The position numbers and the translations under genes were made by a program. This document shows positions 33,729-45,479 of a DNA stretch of 64,000 bases, in pieces. How positions within the stretch are numbered: the first letter of the stretch is position 1; each line of letters opens with the position of its first letter. The stretch spans positions 310,001 to 374,000 of the forward strand of contig JAPQWV010000337.1 in the NCBI GenBank assembly GCA_027422505.1. Direction: 5' to 3'. Source of the DNA: Craterostigma plantagineum. Taxonomy: Eukaryota; Streptophyta; Magnoliopsida; Lamiales; Linderniaceae. The notes beneath the pieces are model-generated. The model worked only from the letters and a program-made list of their open reading frames with translations. It was not told where the DNA came from and ran no database searches.

Positions 33729-33987
33729 TGTTGTGAATTATTGCAAGAGAGTAAAACATAAGAGAATTCTTTCATTCACTTGTCTCTTTTCACTTCACAA
33801 ACACCTCTATTTATAGGCTTGAGGTAGCCTTCACATTTGGTGTTACATAATGTAAATAAATAAAATTAAGAGGCCATAAACATGAGGAGGTTATGGGTTA
33901 AGTATGAAGATCATGGGTTGATAATGGGGAGGTTATAAGTTGAATAGAATTTGAGTGGACATCCACATAAAACACATGTTTATAACA
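33729..33987 (-). repeat. LTR of the older Copia element
   Basis: TGTTGTGAATT...GTTTATAACA, 259 bases, with short TGTT/AACA inverted ends. Part of its sequence matches 4788-4831 on the far side of the Sirevirus nest. Confidence 0.65.
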
Positions 33988-34490
33988 GTTGGTATATTTA
34001 GTCAGTATATGGTGGTATAATAAATAAGTTTTTTGGTACGATGCTATACAATGTAATTCGAGTAGAATAACTAAAACAGTTCGTATAATGCGGTCTTTTA
34101 TTGGTATAATGTCAGAAATTGAATGGAAAATAATAATATAAAAATGAGTTTATTGGTATAATAATTGAATTTATTTGTATAATTATTTGAATATTTTGTT
34201 GGTATAATTCCCTTTTGTTGGTATAATATTCGTCGTTCGTGGTATGATCGGCAAAGATTATTTCGTATATAAAAATATATAACACTATTTGTTGGTATAA
34301 TAGTAATAAAAATTGGTATAATAATCTTAAATTTGACTTGGTATAAAAATTTAAACAATTGGTATATATCTATTTTATTGGTAGAATTATATGTTTGATT
34401 TTGGGTATAATTACTTGTCCTGATGGTATAATACTTGTGACCGTTAAAAAAAAGATGGTACAATACTTGTGACATGTGATATAATAATCT
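33988..34490 (+). repeat. Degenerate TTGGTATAATA array
   Basis: About 500 bases of imperfect GGTATAAT(A/T) units, like 4330-4745. Non-coding. Confidence 0.65.
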
Positions 34491-35176
34491 GAAAGTCTTT
34501 TAAATCTTTAAAGGGTCGTCTTTTCAAGCGTTTGAGGTATTAAACAGTAAACTTTTCACATAAGGGTACTGAATGGAAGAAATTATTTGAGGGGAATTTA
34601 AGAGGAAGTTTAAACTCAAATGGGATTGATAAGGAATTTCCCCTACATTTATAGGCACTTTTTTAATAGCCATTTAAAAATAGGCACTGTGTTAACTAAC
34701 CATTACAAAAATAGGCACAATTTTTTTATAATTTCTTTCACAAAAATTTTATTGGTACTATATTTCTGATTTTTTTACTTAAATTAATAGGTTCTCCATA
34801 GTTCGATCAATAAATTGAATCAAATCGAACTTGAAATCTTTTATCTCGATTACGAAATCGAATTTTTCAATTCAGTATTCGGTTCTAATTTTTATTACAT
34901 AATTTTTCCGGTAAAACCAAACTTTTATTTTTTTTATTATTTTACATAGTAATATATACGATTTTTTATGACTAACTTAATATTATTTTCATCTTTTAAT
35001 TAGCACGCAATAATTTGGAACAATGTCGATATACAATTTTTTTTGCTTCGCTGTTTTATTTTCTTAGTTGGTTCTGTGCGGGTTTTAACTTTTCATGACA
35101 AAAACTTTAATTTCGATCAGATTTCGTGTCGATAAAACTTACCGTAAATTTTTTTCAAAATGGAGGAAAACTAGTG
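34491..35176. other. AT-rich intergenic sequence
   Basis: No gene, no clear repeat structure; includes an ATAGGCAC motif seen also near 35570-35700 (AGGCCTATTTTTG), which may be remnants of one element split by the hAT MITE. Confidence 0.4.
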
Positions 35177-35184
35177 GTGATTAC

Positions 35185-35415
35185 TAGACCTGTCAACATT
35201 TTTAATAACTAATTTATTTTTATTTTTATAAAATTACAAACCTACCTAAAAAATTAAAATAAACTATATAACTTATATATAACTTATTAAACAATATTAA
35301 TTTTAAACATTGGCGGGTCAGCCTGCGGGCTGGCCTGCCCCACCTGCCTGAGCTTGCGGCCCGCGCGGGCTAGCCCTTTCAGGCCCACGAGCCACGGGCC
35401 ATTCTGACAGCTCTA
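35185..35415. mobile_element. Non-autonomous hAT element (MITE), 231 bp
   Basis: Ends TAGACCTGTCAA and TGACAGCTCTA form a short inverted repeat. Both sides are flanked by the identical 8-base GTGATTAC (35177-35184 and 35416-35423), the hAT target size. Interior AT-rich on the left and GC-rich (CGGGCTGGCC-like) on the right. No ORF. Confidence 0.9.
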
Positions 35416-35716
35416 GTGATTACTATGGTTGCTCCCCCCCCCCCCCAGTTGTGCACTATATTTTCATTTATTTGCGTGAATCATATGTCTTTCTTCATTT
35501 TATGAATCATTCAATTGTATTATCTTTTAATTGTGTATATTGTCAAATTAATTCACAAAAAATTAAAAGAAGGCCTATTTTTGTGGAAATTTGTGCATAT
35601 AATAAAATTAAATCGTAAAAAATAAATGAAAAGAATGCCTATATTTGTAATACAAAACACATAGTGCCTGTTTTTTATATTGAATATTTGCCTACATTTG
35701 TAAGTAACTCCTAATG

Positions 35717-36071
35717 GAGGAATGATATGGTGCTCACCTTATGTGAGCACCTTATATGGACTCGTGCCAAATCAGCACCCCACTTCAACATTAAATATGA
35801 CGTGACATTAATCAACACGTCTTAGGTATCATAGATCGACAAATATGATGCTTATGTGGCATGATCACGTCTTATATGGCACTTTTTGTGTGGTCTTGAT
35901 ATACTCCACGTGATCATGCCACATACGCATCATATTTATCGATCTACGACGTCTAAGACGTGTTTTAATTAATGCCACGTCACATTTGATGTTGAAGTGA
36001 GATGCTGATTTGACATGAATTGGAGCCAAATCAGCAGGTGCTCATATAAGGTGAGCACCATATCGTTCCTC
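35717..36071. mobile_element. MULE-type MITE with long inverted repeats, 355 bp
   Basis: GAGGAATGATATGGTGCTCA on the left matches the reverse complement of the right end (TGAGCACCATATCGTTCCTC), and pairing extends through most of the element. Flanks ACTCCTAATG and ACTCCTAGTG (35707-35716, 36072-36081) are a 9-10 base duplication with one mismatch, as made by Mutator-like transposases. No ORF. Confidence 0.85.
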
Positions 36072-36819
36072 ACTCCTAGTGATGGGTGGCTTGGCTGTTT
36101 TAAAATTTAGATATTTTGGGCCACTTGTTTTAAATTTAGGGACACTTTCACTTAAATTTATATTAGGTAAAATTTCTTTCAGCTAACTCCCTTGTCAGAA
36201 TCATTTATCATTAATGACTAACAGGAAACATGTTTATCACTTACGGACCAATTGGACAAAAATAACTCTTGAAACTTCTATAATACGATTTTACCAAGAT
36301 TTTAAGTTTAAATAAATAAAAAAGAAAATCTTATTAAATCCAAAGAAAGAATATACACACACGCTCAATAAATACATCCATGACCAACTCGAATAAAGAT
36401 CTGCAAAATTGAACGCTCAAATCGAACACCGACGAAAAGTCTTCACTTCCAATGAACGATTTATGATCTCTCGTTCGATCCCGGTATGTGGCGTTTTTAA
36501 TTCAAATTGTATTCATCATCCGAAACAAACTTCTGAACCAAATACGTATTTGCTAGTTAGCATTCGAATTTCTTACTTGATTAAGGTTATTGGGTCTACA
36601 TTTGAATTATTAGATCTTGATTATTGCATTTTATGCTTAATTTGGGGGAATTTTAGGTTGTTTCTCAATTAGGGCTTTTTGAATTTTAAGTTGGGTCTTT
36701 CTTTTCATTTATTGGGTTCTGGGTTTCAAAAAATTACTAATCTTATTTTTGATACGCTGTCTATTTATTTTTTCACTTAATTGTATTTCAGGCCCATTTA
36801 ACATATTTTCGTTAGATTT
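36072..36819. other. Intergenic sequence
   Basis: No supported gene. The stretch 36130-36275 resembles the reverse complement of about 48180-48300 (see findings). Confidence 0.4.
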
Positions 36820-37650
36820 TAGGACCCATTAATGTTTGAAAAAGAAATAAGGATCCATTTGAAGTTTGGTTTTAGAGTTAAGGACCAATTTTGAAAAAAA
36901 TGACGTATTTGCCCCTGACTGTGTGAGAAAATTACACAGAATTGCCATCGCCTTATTCAACCATGAAGAAGTGGTATACACTGTACATGAAGTGGTACTG
37001 TAGACCCATGAAGTGGTATGGGTGAACAGTGAAGTGGTACTATAGACCCATGAAGTGGTACGGGTGAACAGTGAAGTGGTACTGTAGACCCATGAAGTGG
37101 TACTGATGAACAGTGAAGTGGTACAGCATTGTAGACCCATGAAGTTGTAATGTTGAACATAGAATAAGTGGTATTGTAGACCCATGAAGTGGTACTGCTG
37201 AAATTTTGGGAATTCATGGGTCTACAAACGTTGTACCACTTCTCTGGTCAGTTGTACCACTTCATGGGTCTACAGTACCACTTGTTCTTTGTTCAACCTT
37301 ACCACATCATGCTTTACAAATGCTGTACCACTTCACTGTTCAACAGTACCACTTCATGAGTCTACTGTACCACTTCACTGTTCACCAGTACCACTTCATG
37401 GGTCTACAGTACCACTTCACTGTTCACTCGTACCACTTCATGGGTCTACAGTACCACTTCATGGATCTACAGTACCACTTCCTGTTATGTTGCGCTAGAT
37501 ACCACTTCATGCGCGCTGGACACCACTTTATAACTATTCTTTTATGAGGGTATTTTCGTCCAACAACCTTAATTCTAACTAAAATTCTGAAATGAGTCCT
37601 TCAAATTAAAGTTTTTCTGACATGGTCCTTAATTCTATGGAAAAATTGAA
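36820..37650. mobile_element. Foldback element with ~21 bp periodic arms
   Basis: The left arm (36965-37200) has about eleven GAAGTGGTAC units alternating with TGTAGACCCAT and GTGAACAGT; the right arm (37226-37510) has about thirteen GTACCACTTC units, its reverse complement. Mean unit length is close to 21 bases. Outer flanks (AGGACCCATT... and ...ATGGTCCTTAATTC) are also partly inverted. The ORFs here merely translate the repeat (YHFMGLQ). A related copy lies at 55090-56390. Confidence 0.8.
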
Positions 37651-39460
37651 AATAGGGTCTGACAAGCAATCGCCCCTTATTTTTTTGTACATCTTGCTTA
37701 TAAGTACAATATATGCATTATAATGGTACGATATGTTGCTGTGGATTCATATTGTATGCCTTAACAGAATGATAACTGAATTTGATTATTTTGCAATGGT
37801 CATTTTCCGTTTATGCAATAACGTACATAAATTCGTTGGGGTCTATTTTCTTATTTTATTAATTGTGTATTAGAGATATTTCGTTCGGATGTATTTTCGA
37901 AAAGATTGTTGAGGATGAAATGATCGGTTACGAAGAGCGAGCGCGTGAGCGAGGTGATGACGTTGGTGTTGAGGGGGAGTAATCGTAAGGCACAAGAGAT
38001 TATTTTGTGTTTGAGAAAAAGGTTGAGGTGGATGTAACCATAAATGTGATTTTGTGTTGGATATATTTGTTTGGAATGTTTGTTTGTTGAATATTGTTTA
38101 AGAAGTAGCTTGGAAACTGCTATGTCGAGAGATTATGTGTTTAGTATAATGGTTGATGTATTCTGACATCGAATAGTATATATCTAAAATGTTTGTTTTG
38201 CCTGAAATTTTGGATACGTTAACAATGTTAAACAATGTACGGTAATCGTATGTACAAGATATAATAAACCCATCAAATTGGTAAAATAAACCTATTAAGG
38301 ACCGGTACATTGCATTAATAGGTGTAAAAAGTGATGAAATATACAAAAAAAGTAAGCATTATTGATCTCTGACTTTTTTTAACAATATATGAAATAATTT
38401 CTGACACGCACATAAAGTTTTGACGCACAAAAAATTCTCACTCACAGAAAGGTGTAATAAGCTTGGTACGGTTTCAGTACTTATCTTGGTACACAATATT
38501 ACACAAATGTGGTACAATTTAGTTCACAGTTAGGTACAATCACAAGCTTCTCAATGGTACAAAGTATCCGCTATATGTGGTACACTTTATTATGGTAAGC
38601 GTTCTTTTTTGTCGATAATCGAATTAATTTTCCATGCGAAACTACTTTACTATAAGTATATCTATTATATTTCACTTGATATTTAACACTTTCACAAATA
38701 GAGTTTAATCCAAACTTCAACGTAATGATAAGAAAGTGATCATTATATAAGAACATGCTACTATTGATGCTGGAGTTTATACTACAAATCCTCAATTTCG
38801 AGGGTAACTTGTTAAATATGATGTGCATGAAACTAATAAATAATTTAGCCATACTTAAGTGTTTTTACATCGATACAAACGTAAAACACGAGAAAAAATG
38901 TCTACCTGATAGAAATACCAAATATAGCGCGTTTACGGTACCATCTGATAGTCAGTGACTGTTCCATATTGTGGAGTTACATTGTATTATATTTCAGTGG
39001 TTTGTCGTACCAAACTAAATGTCGATATCGTACCAGGTTTTAGCGGTCAACATAATATATAAATTTATGAGTTTAAAGTGACAACTCATGACTACAATAA
39101 ATAATAGAATATCACACAAAAATATGTTTAATAAGTTGAACATTTTGAATTTAACAAACATATAGTGGTAGTAAGTTGTCCTAACATTATTCATCATCCA
39201 AATGATACTTGACATTTGTAGCATAAACTATGAGTGTAGGAATTACTCCGTCGAATATGATACGACGTGAAACACACAACTGTTATTAAATATGAAAAAA
39301 TATGTTATGGAAAAAAATATTTGAAAGCCACATAAAACACTTGCCCTAATAAGTTGTACCAAATATACCGGTTATATCGTACCATTGAGCAGTCTGTAGT
39401 TGTATCTGATTGTAGTGATATACAGTACCAAAATTAAGAAAGATATTAGCCGACATTATA
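37651..39460. other. GGTAC-rich AT-rich intergenic sequence
   Basis: 1.8 kb with no convincing gene. TGGTAC(A/G) or GTACCA occurs repeatedly (for example near 37724, 38464, 38495, 38511, 38532, 38559, 38578, 38937, 39008, 39030 and 39380). It appears to be the background sequence into which the hAT and MULE elements inserted. Confidence 0.5.
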
Positions 39461-39474
39461 CAGTCTATTAGACG

Positions 39475-39700
39475 TGGGCTTTGGGCCGGTCCAACCCGGA
39501 ACCGGCCCAAAACCGGACCGCTAAACCGGCCCAAAACCGGAACCGGTAGAACCGGTTCCGGATCCGGTAACCGGCCCATTTAAACTGGGCTGGGCCGGTT
39601 AGCGGGCCGTGGAACCGCGGTTCCCCGGTTCCGGTTCCCGGATCCGGGTCCGCGGTTCCGGTTCCGGTTCCGAACCGGAACCGGAACCGGCCCAACGGCT
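39475..39700. repeat. Left subterminal CCGGAACC/GGTTCCGG repeats of hAT
   Basis: Dense direct and inverted copies of AACCGG(A/T)ACCGG. Such motifs are usual transposase-binding sites in hAT ends. ORFs on the minus strand here are repeat translations. Confidence 0.85.
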
Positions 39701-39994
39701 ATATAGCCGTTGGGCCAACGACACTTTGATTTTTTTTTTTTAATTTTTAAACACTGGAAAATTACACTTTTTACCCCAAACGAAAAATCTATAAATACCA
39801 CCTCATTTTAACCATTTTAACTCACAATTACATCCAAATCTCTTCCAAACTCTCTCAAAAAGCTCTCAAAAAAATCATCCTATTAATATTTAATATTATT
39901 AACACTAATAATTATTTTATTTACACTACACTACTACACTACACACACTCACTTATTTTATTATTACCAATAATTCAATTATTATTTTGCACTA

Positions 39995-42129
39995 ATGGCG
40001 TCGTCATCGAGAAATCCTAACCCTCGTGACGAAGATGCTTTTATGATTTTAGGTCACGCCGACACATTTCGGGGAAATGCCGACACCGACGATGAGACCG
40101 ATGCACCGGAAACGAATCCGACGGCGGCGACCGACGAGGGACCGAGCCAAGCTTCTACGGCGACGACAAGAAGGAAGCAACAACCGCGTGCTCGGCGGTC
40201 TAAGGTATGGAATTATTTCGACTTAGAAATGGATAAAAATAATCCCAATTCAGGTACCGCTTATTGCAAAATGTGCCGCCACCCCTACACAATTAAAGGA
40301 GGACCGAATCAAGGTGGGACGGGCTCGCTGAAAAAACACCTCCAGAGGGCGCATAACTTCGGGGACGATCTAGAGCCGGTAGGAAATGAACCCCGACAAC
40401 AACAAATAAACGTAAGTACGGGTAAGAATTTTGTTATTACTAGGGAAATTTCTAAAAAAGCATTAGTTAAATTCGTAGTTATGTGTGAAGAACCCTTTTG
40501 CATTGCGGAAAGTGAAGGGTTTATCGAATTTACGAGTACGATACAACCCGGATTCCATAACGTGACCCGTAAAACCCTTAGGAAATATGTGTTAGAAACT
40601 TTTAAGGAATATCAAACTAGCTTAATTAGTCATTTAGCCAACATTACGTGTAGGATTAGTTTGACTACCGATATTTGGACTAATATTACGTCGCAATCTT
40701 ATTTAGTCGTCACCGCCCATTGGATAGATGAAACATGGACCATGCAAAAACGTATTCTTTCCCTAGATCCCCTAGATTCGCAACATAATGCCACTACGAT
40801 ATCGAACTATGTGTTGAATGTCGTTAATAAATATTGTATTCAAGATAAGATTATGTCTATCACCTTAGATAATGCTAGCGCGAACAACGTAGCGATAGGG
40901 ATCCTTCGTAGGCAACTTAGGCTACCCTTAGACGGCAAATTATTACATGCTAGGCTTGCCATATTATTAACTTGTGTGTGCAATGTGCTTTTGACGAAGT
41001 TTTGGGAGATATTGTAGAAAAGTTTAAGGTAATAGGTAAGTTAATTCGGGAACGCCGCATCGGAACGTCGTGGAAGCAAACCGTCCTTGCCGCCGGCCTC
41101 CCGTACAAGAAGTTTCCGTTGCCAGTCCCGACTAGGTGGAACTCGATGTACCACCTCCTCAGCACCTTCATGCGTTACAAGGACTTGTTGACGCCTTTTT
41201 GGAACGAGGCCGCAGTCGGCACCACCTCCAGGTATGAATTACGAGAACTTGATTGGGATATTGTAGGTTTGGTCGTGTCCATACTTGAAGTGTTCGCCGA
41301 GGCTACGGAGAAATTTTCCGGAGTTCACTACCCGACGTCCCCATTATTCGTCCCGAACCTCTTCGCGATGTGCTACAAGTTCGTGGAGTTTCGCAACAAT
41401 CCATACTTGTGTAACTTCATCCAAAATATGGAGAAGAAGTTCAAGAAGCATTGGGAAACCATCCCAATAGTACACGGTTTGTCGGCCTTACTCGACCCTA
41501 GTTGCGGTGTTGATACATTTGATATTTTTTTTGAATATTATGCTCAGTTTCTTGGAAAGAAAGTGGACGACCAAAAGGCGTCAATTCACGCTTCTCTCCA
41601 AGAACTTTTTTCTTTTTATGCATCTGAGCAGGGACATAGTGTGGAGCAACCCGTACCAGCGAGCGAAGCCGGTTCGTCGGAAGGAGGCGGCGGCGCAACG
41701 GGACTACTACGAAGATTGAAGGCGCAAAAGACGAAGACCAAAACGCGTGCATCGGGGTCGAACACGAATGAGATCCAGCTCTACCTGAGCCACAACTTCC
41801 ATACTCCCGAAGACTTCGACGTTTTGGTCTGGTGGAAGTCGAACGCGACTCTTTATCCGACCCTCTCCGCCGTCGCTCGAGACGTTTTAGCCGTGCAAGC
41901 GTCTAGCGTCGCCTCCGAGTCCGCATTCTCTACCTCCGGGCGAATTATCGGCGACAGACGTGCGAGCCTTAACCCGACTTCCCTCGCAATGTTAACAATA
42001 TTGAAGGATTGGTATTTGGCCGAATCGAAGAACCGACGGGAGAACGCCATCGACGAGTTCCGTTCTTCCAATTCGGACGAAGACGAAGAGGTCTCTAACA
42101 TAGTTTTAATTAATAGTCAAGTCGAATAA
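39995..42129 (+). pseudogene. hAT transposase (BED finger + hATC), one frameshift
   Basis: The ATG at 39995 starts a 340-codon frame: acidic N terminus, Arg-rich patch, then a BED-type zinc finger (VWNYFDLEMDK, TAYCKMCRHPY, GSLKKHLQRAH) around residues 69-121, and the start of the RNase H-like catalytic core (TTDIWTNITSQSYLVVTAHW, SITLDNASANN). A one-base deletion near 40961 breaks the frame in the usual H-x-R-C-A-H-I-x-N-L segment; the next frame continues from 40972 (CVQCAFDEV) through PTRWNSMYHLL, an Arg/Gly linker, and the C-terminal hATC dimerisation domain (WWKSNATLYPTLSAVARDVL, SSVASESAFSTSGRIIGDRR) to 42129. RICESLEEPER-like family. Reverting one base would leave it open, so loss is recent. 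Confidence 0.93.
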
Positions 42130-42344
42130 ATTGTATTTTTATTTCGAATATTTTTTCATTTTTTGTATTTGTAACTTGTAACTTTTAGATTTATTTTTCT
42201 TTCTTTTATGTTTTTATTTGTATTTTTTAGGTAGTTTTTTTTATTTTTTTGTACTTTTCTTATCTTTTTTTTTTGTTTTTTTTGGAATAAAATTTTTGGA
42301 TATTTTCTAAAGAATTTTTTCATAGCAAAAAAAAAAAAAAATAT

Positions 42345-42550
42345 TAAACGGGCCGGTTCCGGTTTTGGAACCGGAACCGGCCCAAAAGAGGCCCGGGGGT
42401 TCTTCGTATGGTTCTGGTCCGGTCCCGGGAAAATGGTTCCGGAACCGGAACCGGAACCGGAACCGGAACAGTGCCGGAACCGGTTAACCGGAACCGGTTG
42501 AACCGGAACCGGTAGAACCGGCCCGGAACCGGCCCAAACCGGCCCAAAGC
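42345..42550. repeat. Right subterminal CCGGAACC repeats of hAT
   Basis: Mirror of the left array, up to the right inverted repeat. Confidence 0.85.
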
Positions 42551-42779
42551 CCACCACTACAGTCTATGATAGGTAAATTCATTTTTAACTGATATTGCAG
42601 ATATATTTGTCATGATTCTGTCAGATATCAGTAGTTATGACAAGTCAGGTTTTATTCCTGACAAGAGATGATGTTGTGTATTTTTCTTCCCTTTTTTATG
42701 GCTTTTTAATTAAATTAGGGTTAATTAACCCAAATTTGACAAAATAGGGGTAATTTGACAAAAATTACTAAAATCGGGT

Positions 42780-43060
42780 GAAACGCGCCTAATAAACGCG
42801 TCGTCGCGTATTGGACGCGGCGGCTGACGTGGCAAAGCAAGGGCCCGGTCGGGCCCGCGGGTGGCCCGCGTGGGCCAGCGTCGCTATTAATGGACGCGAC
42901 GTCGCTCCTAATGGACGCGACGTTGACCGATACCCACTAAAACCCACTAAACGGCCACTAAAAACCCACTAAGCCCACTAAGCTCACTCACGTTAATGGG
43001 CCACTAAACGTCGCGGCTAATAGGCGCGACGTCGCGTCCATTGCCAGCGACGACGTCGCC
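42780..43060. repeat. MULE 1 left subterminal GCGACGTCGC-rich zone
   Basis: Repeated TAATGGACGCGACG and GGCGCGACGTCGCG units with CpG-rich spacers; mirrored at 46880-47090 (GGCGCGACGTCGCGGCTATTAG-like, given in part). Likely transposase-binding sites or promoter repeats. Confidence 0.75.
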
Positions 43061-43116
43061 TATTTAAACCGCTCAATTTCTCGATAATTATTTCATAAAT
43101 TTCATACATATCCAAT

Positions 43117-45392
43117 ATGGTGTCTAGAAAAATTCAAGTAGTTGTTTATTATGTCGGTGAAATCATACACGAATCAAACACCATACAGTATAGTCTTCAA
43201 CCCATTGGTTATCGACGAATTCGTCGCGATACCAATTTCGATCATTTTTTAATATGCTGTACGACATGACTTCCGTCGACAACAATGCTTTCTTTTTAAT
43301 CGTTCGAGTGAAGAACGAACACTATCAACACTCACGACTGTATCATAATCTCCTACTAGTGTCTAGTGATGCCGACCTCGCATACTTCTTGGATCCCGAC
43401 AACGAGCTCGATTACATTGAGGTCTTTGTCGAGACAACTGAATCGTTCAATACACTAATCCCGCGCCGATGGATTCGTTTCCTGACATTACTTCAGTTAC
43501 TGAAGGATTGACGAATATTTCGTTTGCCCCTCAAGAAGATATACCTTCGAGTAGCCGTTGCGTTCCTACTAGTTCGACGGTGGCGCAACCTGAGATCGTT
43601 CATGACGGCGTCCGAGATAGTGACGTCAGTGACTCCGAATCTGACGACGAGGGTGGGGCACTAGACGAATTGCCAGATCCCGCCGATGCCGATGATGAAA
43701 ATGACGATGAACCAACGCCAAGTGAGCCAGAAGAGAATAGAGCATTATACCAGTCGGTCCCGTTTAATACCTCTTATCAAATGGCTCCCCCAGAAGTTGA
43801 CGAAACTGGTGGTGATTTTTACGACACGGACGATCCCGCATTTTATGTAGGTATGACGTTTAATAGCAAAGAACAATTAAAATGTGCTGTTAACGATTAC
43901 CATTTGAGGGTTGTTAGACGTGAGTACCACGTGACCGAAAGTAACAGAACCGCATGGAGCGTGAGATGCAATCACAGCGACGACTGTAACTGGACACTGC
44001 GTGCAGTCTTCAAACCGAAAAGTTTTTTCTGGAAGGTGACGAGATACGGAGGACCGCACACATGCTTCACGCACGAGTTGGCCAGCACGCATCGCAATGT
44101 TTCGCGTACTCAAATTGCCAGAATATTAATCCAAACGGTGAAGAATGACCCTCAGTATTTACCTAAAAACGTGCAGCAGCTCGTAAAAGATACTTTTGGG
44201 TACGACATCTCGTATATTCAAGCATGGCATGGACTCAAGCGAGCAAAAGAGATTGTTTATGGTACTTGGGAAACGTCAATCCAACAGCTTCCTATATTCA
44301 TGAAAGCGTTGCGACGTTACAACCCCGGAACGGTGGTGAAGTGGTTGCATCTTCAAGATACGTCAGGAGTAAAAAAATTCGGGTATGTATTTTGGGCATT
44401 CAAACCTTGCATTGACGGCTTCAAGCATTGTCGTAGAGTGTTCTGTGTCGACGGTACGCACTTGTATTCGAAGTACAAGCATAAAATGTTGATTGCATGT
44501 GCACTCGATGCAAATCAGAAAGTTTTTCCACTTGCGTTTGCTATCGTTGCTGGGGAGGAAAGCTTACATTCTTGGAGATGGTTCTTGAACTTGCTCAATG
44601 TTCATGTATTGGAGGGACAAGGGGTATGCCTAATTTCAGATCGCCATCCAGGTATTTCAATTAAAAATAGATCAAGTTGTTGGTTTTTTTTTACTAAAAT
44701 AAGTTCATGTTACCTACGAACTGTAATGCAGGTTTACTGTCCGCAGTAGAATAGCTCGACGCTTATAGGTCTCCAAACGGCGTGCATCGTTATTGTTCGC
44801 TATTGATCGAGAAAAGTGGACATTTGCTTACGATGGTGGGCTTAGGTGTGGTTCAATGACGACGAACATCTCAGAAGCACTTAACGGTGTCTTCAAAGGG
44901 GCTCGCTTACTGCCTCCAAAAGCAATAGTCGACTTCAGCTTCCATCGGTGTTCCGCATACTTTCGTGATAGGTACCAACAGTCAGCTGCGGCGATGCAGA
45001 GTTCTGAAACCGAATGGTCTCCTTATGCGTGGAGGATGTATAGTGACTGGTCAAATGCCTCGTTCGGCCATTTTGTAACTGCATTTGACCCGCGAGCACA
45101 AACAGCAGAGGTATATACTTCGTCATCGGTGACTCAAAGAAAACACGTGGTGAACATTCAAGGAAGAACGTGCACTTGTGGAAAATGGGACCAACATTTC
45201 ATTCCATGTTCTCATGCGCAGGCAGCGTGCCGCCAATGGAATGTTAGTAGCACACAGTTCATTGCTCCTTTCTACAGTAAAGTAGCATATTTTCAGTCCT
45301 ATCAGGGAACGTTTTATCCACTGCATGACGAGCGACATTGGGAGCCTGCTGATTTTTTGCCATATATAAAATATACTAAACAAATATTCTAA
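43117..45392 (+). pseudogene. MULE 1 transposase (PB1-like N terminus, MULE domain, SWIM finger), decayed
   Basis: The ATG at 43117 begins MVSRKIQVVVYYVGEIIHE, a PB1-like N terminus; frame changes occur near 43250 and 43465. The frame 43469-44651 has an acidic stretch, a MuDR DNA-binding region (FNSKEQLKCAVNDYHLRVVRREY, WSVRCNH), and the MULE catalytic domain with VDGTHLYSKYKHKML and LISDRHPG. A GT-AG intron fits 44652-44731. After it a TAG and a deletion near 44800 remove the C-x2-H segment; a third frame, from about 44808, resumes with WTFAYDGGLRCGSMTTNISEALNGV-like sequence (given in part: NISEALNGVF) and ends with a SWIM zinc finger CTCGKWDQHFIPCSHAQAAC. MuDR-type transposases cut and paste the element DNA. 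This copy is inactive. Confidence 0.9.
44652..44731 (+). other. Probable intron in MULE 1 transposase
   Basis: 80 bases, CCAG|GTATTTC...AATGCAG|GTTTAC. Splicing restores the conserved DRHPGLLSA context. MULE 2 has the matching donor (CACCCAGGTATTTC) at about 50566. Confidence 0.75.
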
Positions 45393-45479
45393 AATATAAA
45401 TATTTTTAGGAAAAAAAATTAAATATTCTAAAAAAAAACGCCATATATTAAATTTTTTAAGAAAAATATATTAAATATA

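Larger units (their letters stand above)
39469..42559 (+). mobile_element. hAT transposon, near-complete, 3.1 kb
   Basis: Ends TAGACGTGGGCTTTGGGCC and the reverse complement of GGCCCAAAGCCCACCACTA form the terminal inverted repeats. Flanks are a perfect 8-base duplication CAGTCTAT (39461-39468, 42560-42567). One transposase gene (39995-42129) fills the centre. Both subterminal regions are packed with GGTTCCGG/CCGGAACC units. The single coding defect suggests a recent copy. Confidence 0.95.

Noticed and set aside
35434..35446. Run of C bases
   Set aside because: Homopolymer of ~13 bases, without further structure; may include sequencing length error.
36955..37510. Regular repeats suggesting a CRISPR-like array
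   Set aside because: Plant nuclear DNA, inverted arms, no unique spacers of constant length, no Cas genes.
36829..37547. ORFs of 69-118 codons with repeated YHFMGLQ / VPLHGSTVPLH
   Set aside because: They translate the 21 bp repeat in several frames and on both strands; no start context or homology.
39346..39801. Overlapping minus-strand ORFs rich in Gly, Pro and Arg
   Set aside because: They read through the CCGGAACC subterminal repeats of the hAT element.
42780..43060. CpG-rich island resembling a host promoter
   Set aside because: It is the subterminal region of MULE 1, mirrored at the other end and bounded by its inverted repeat.
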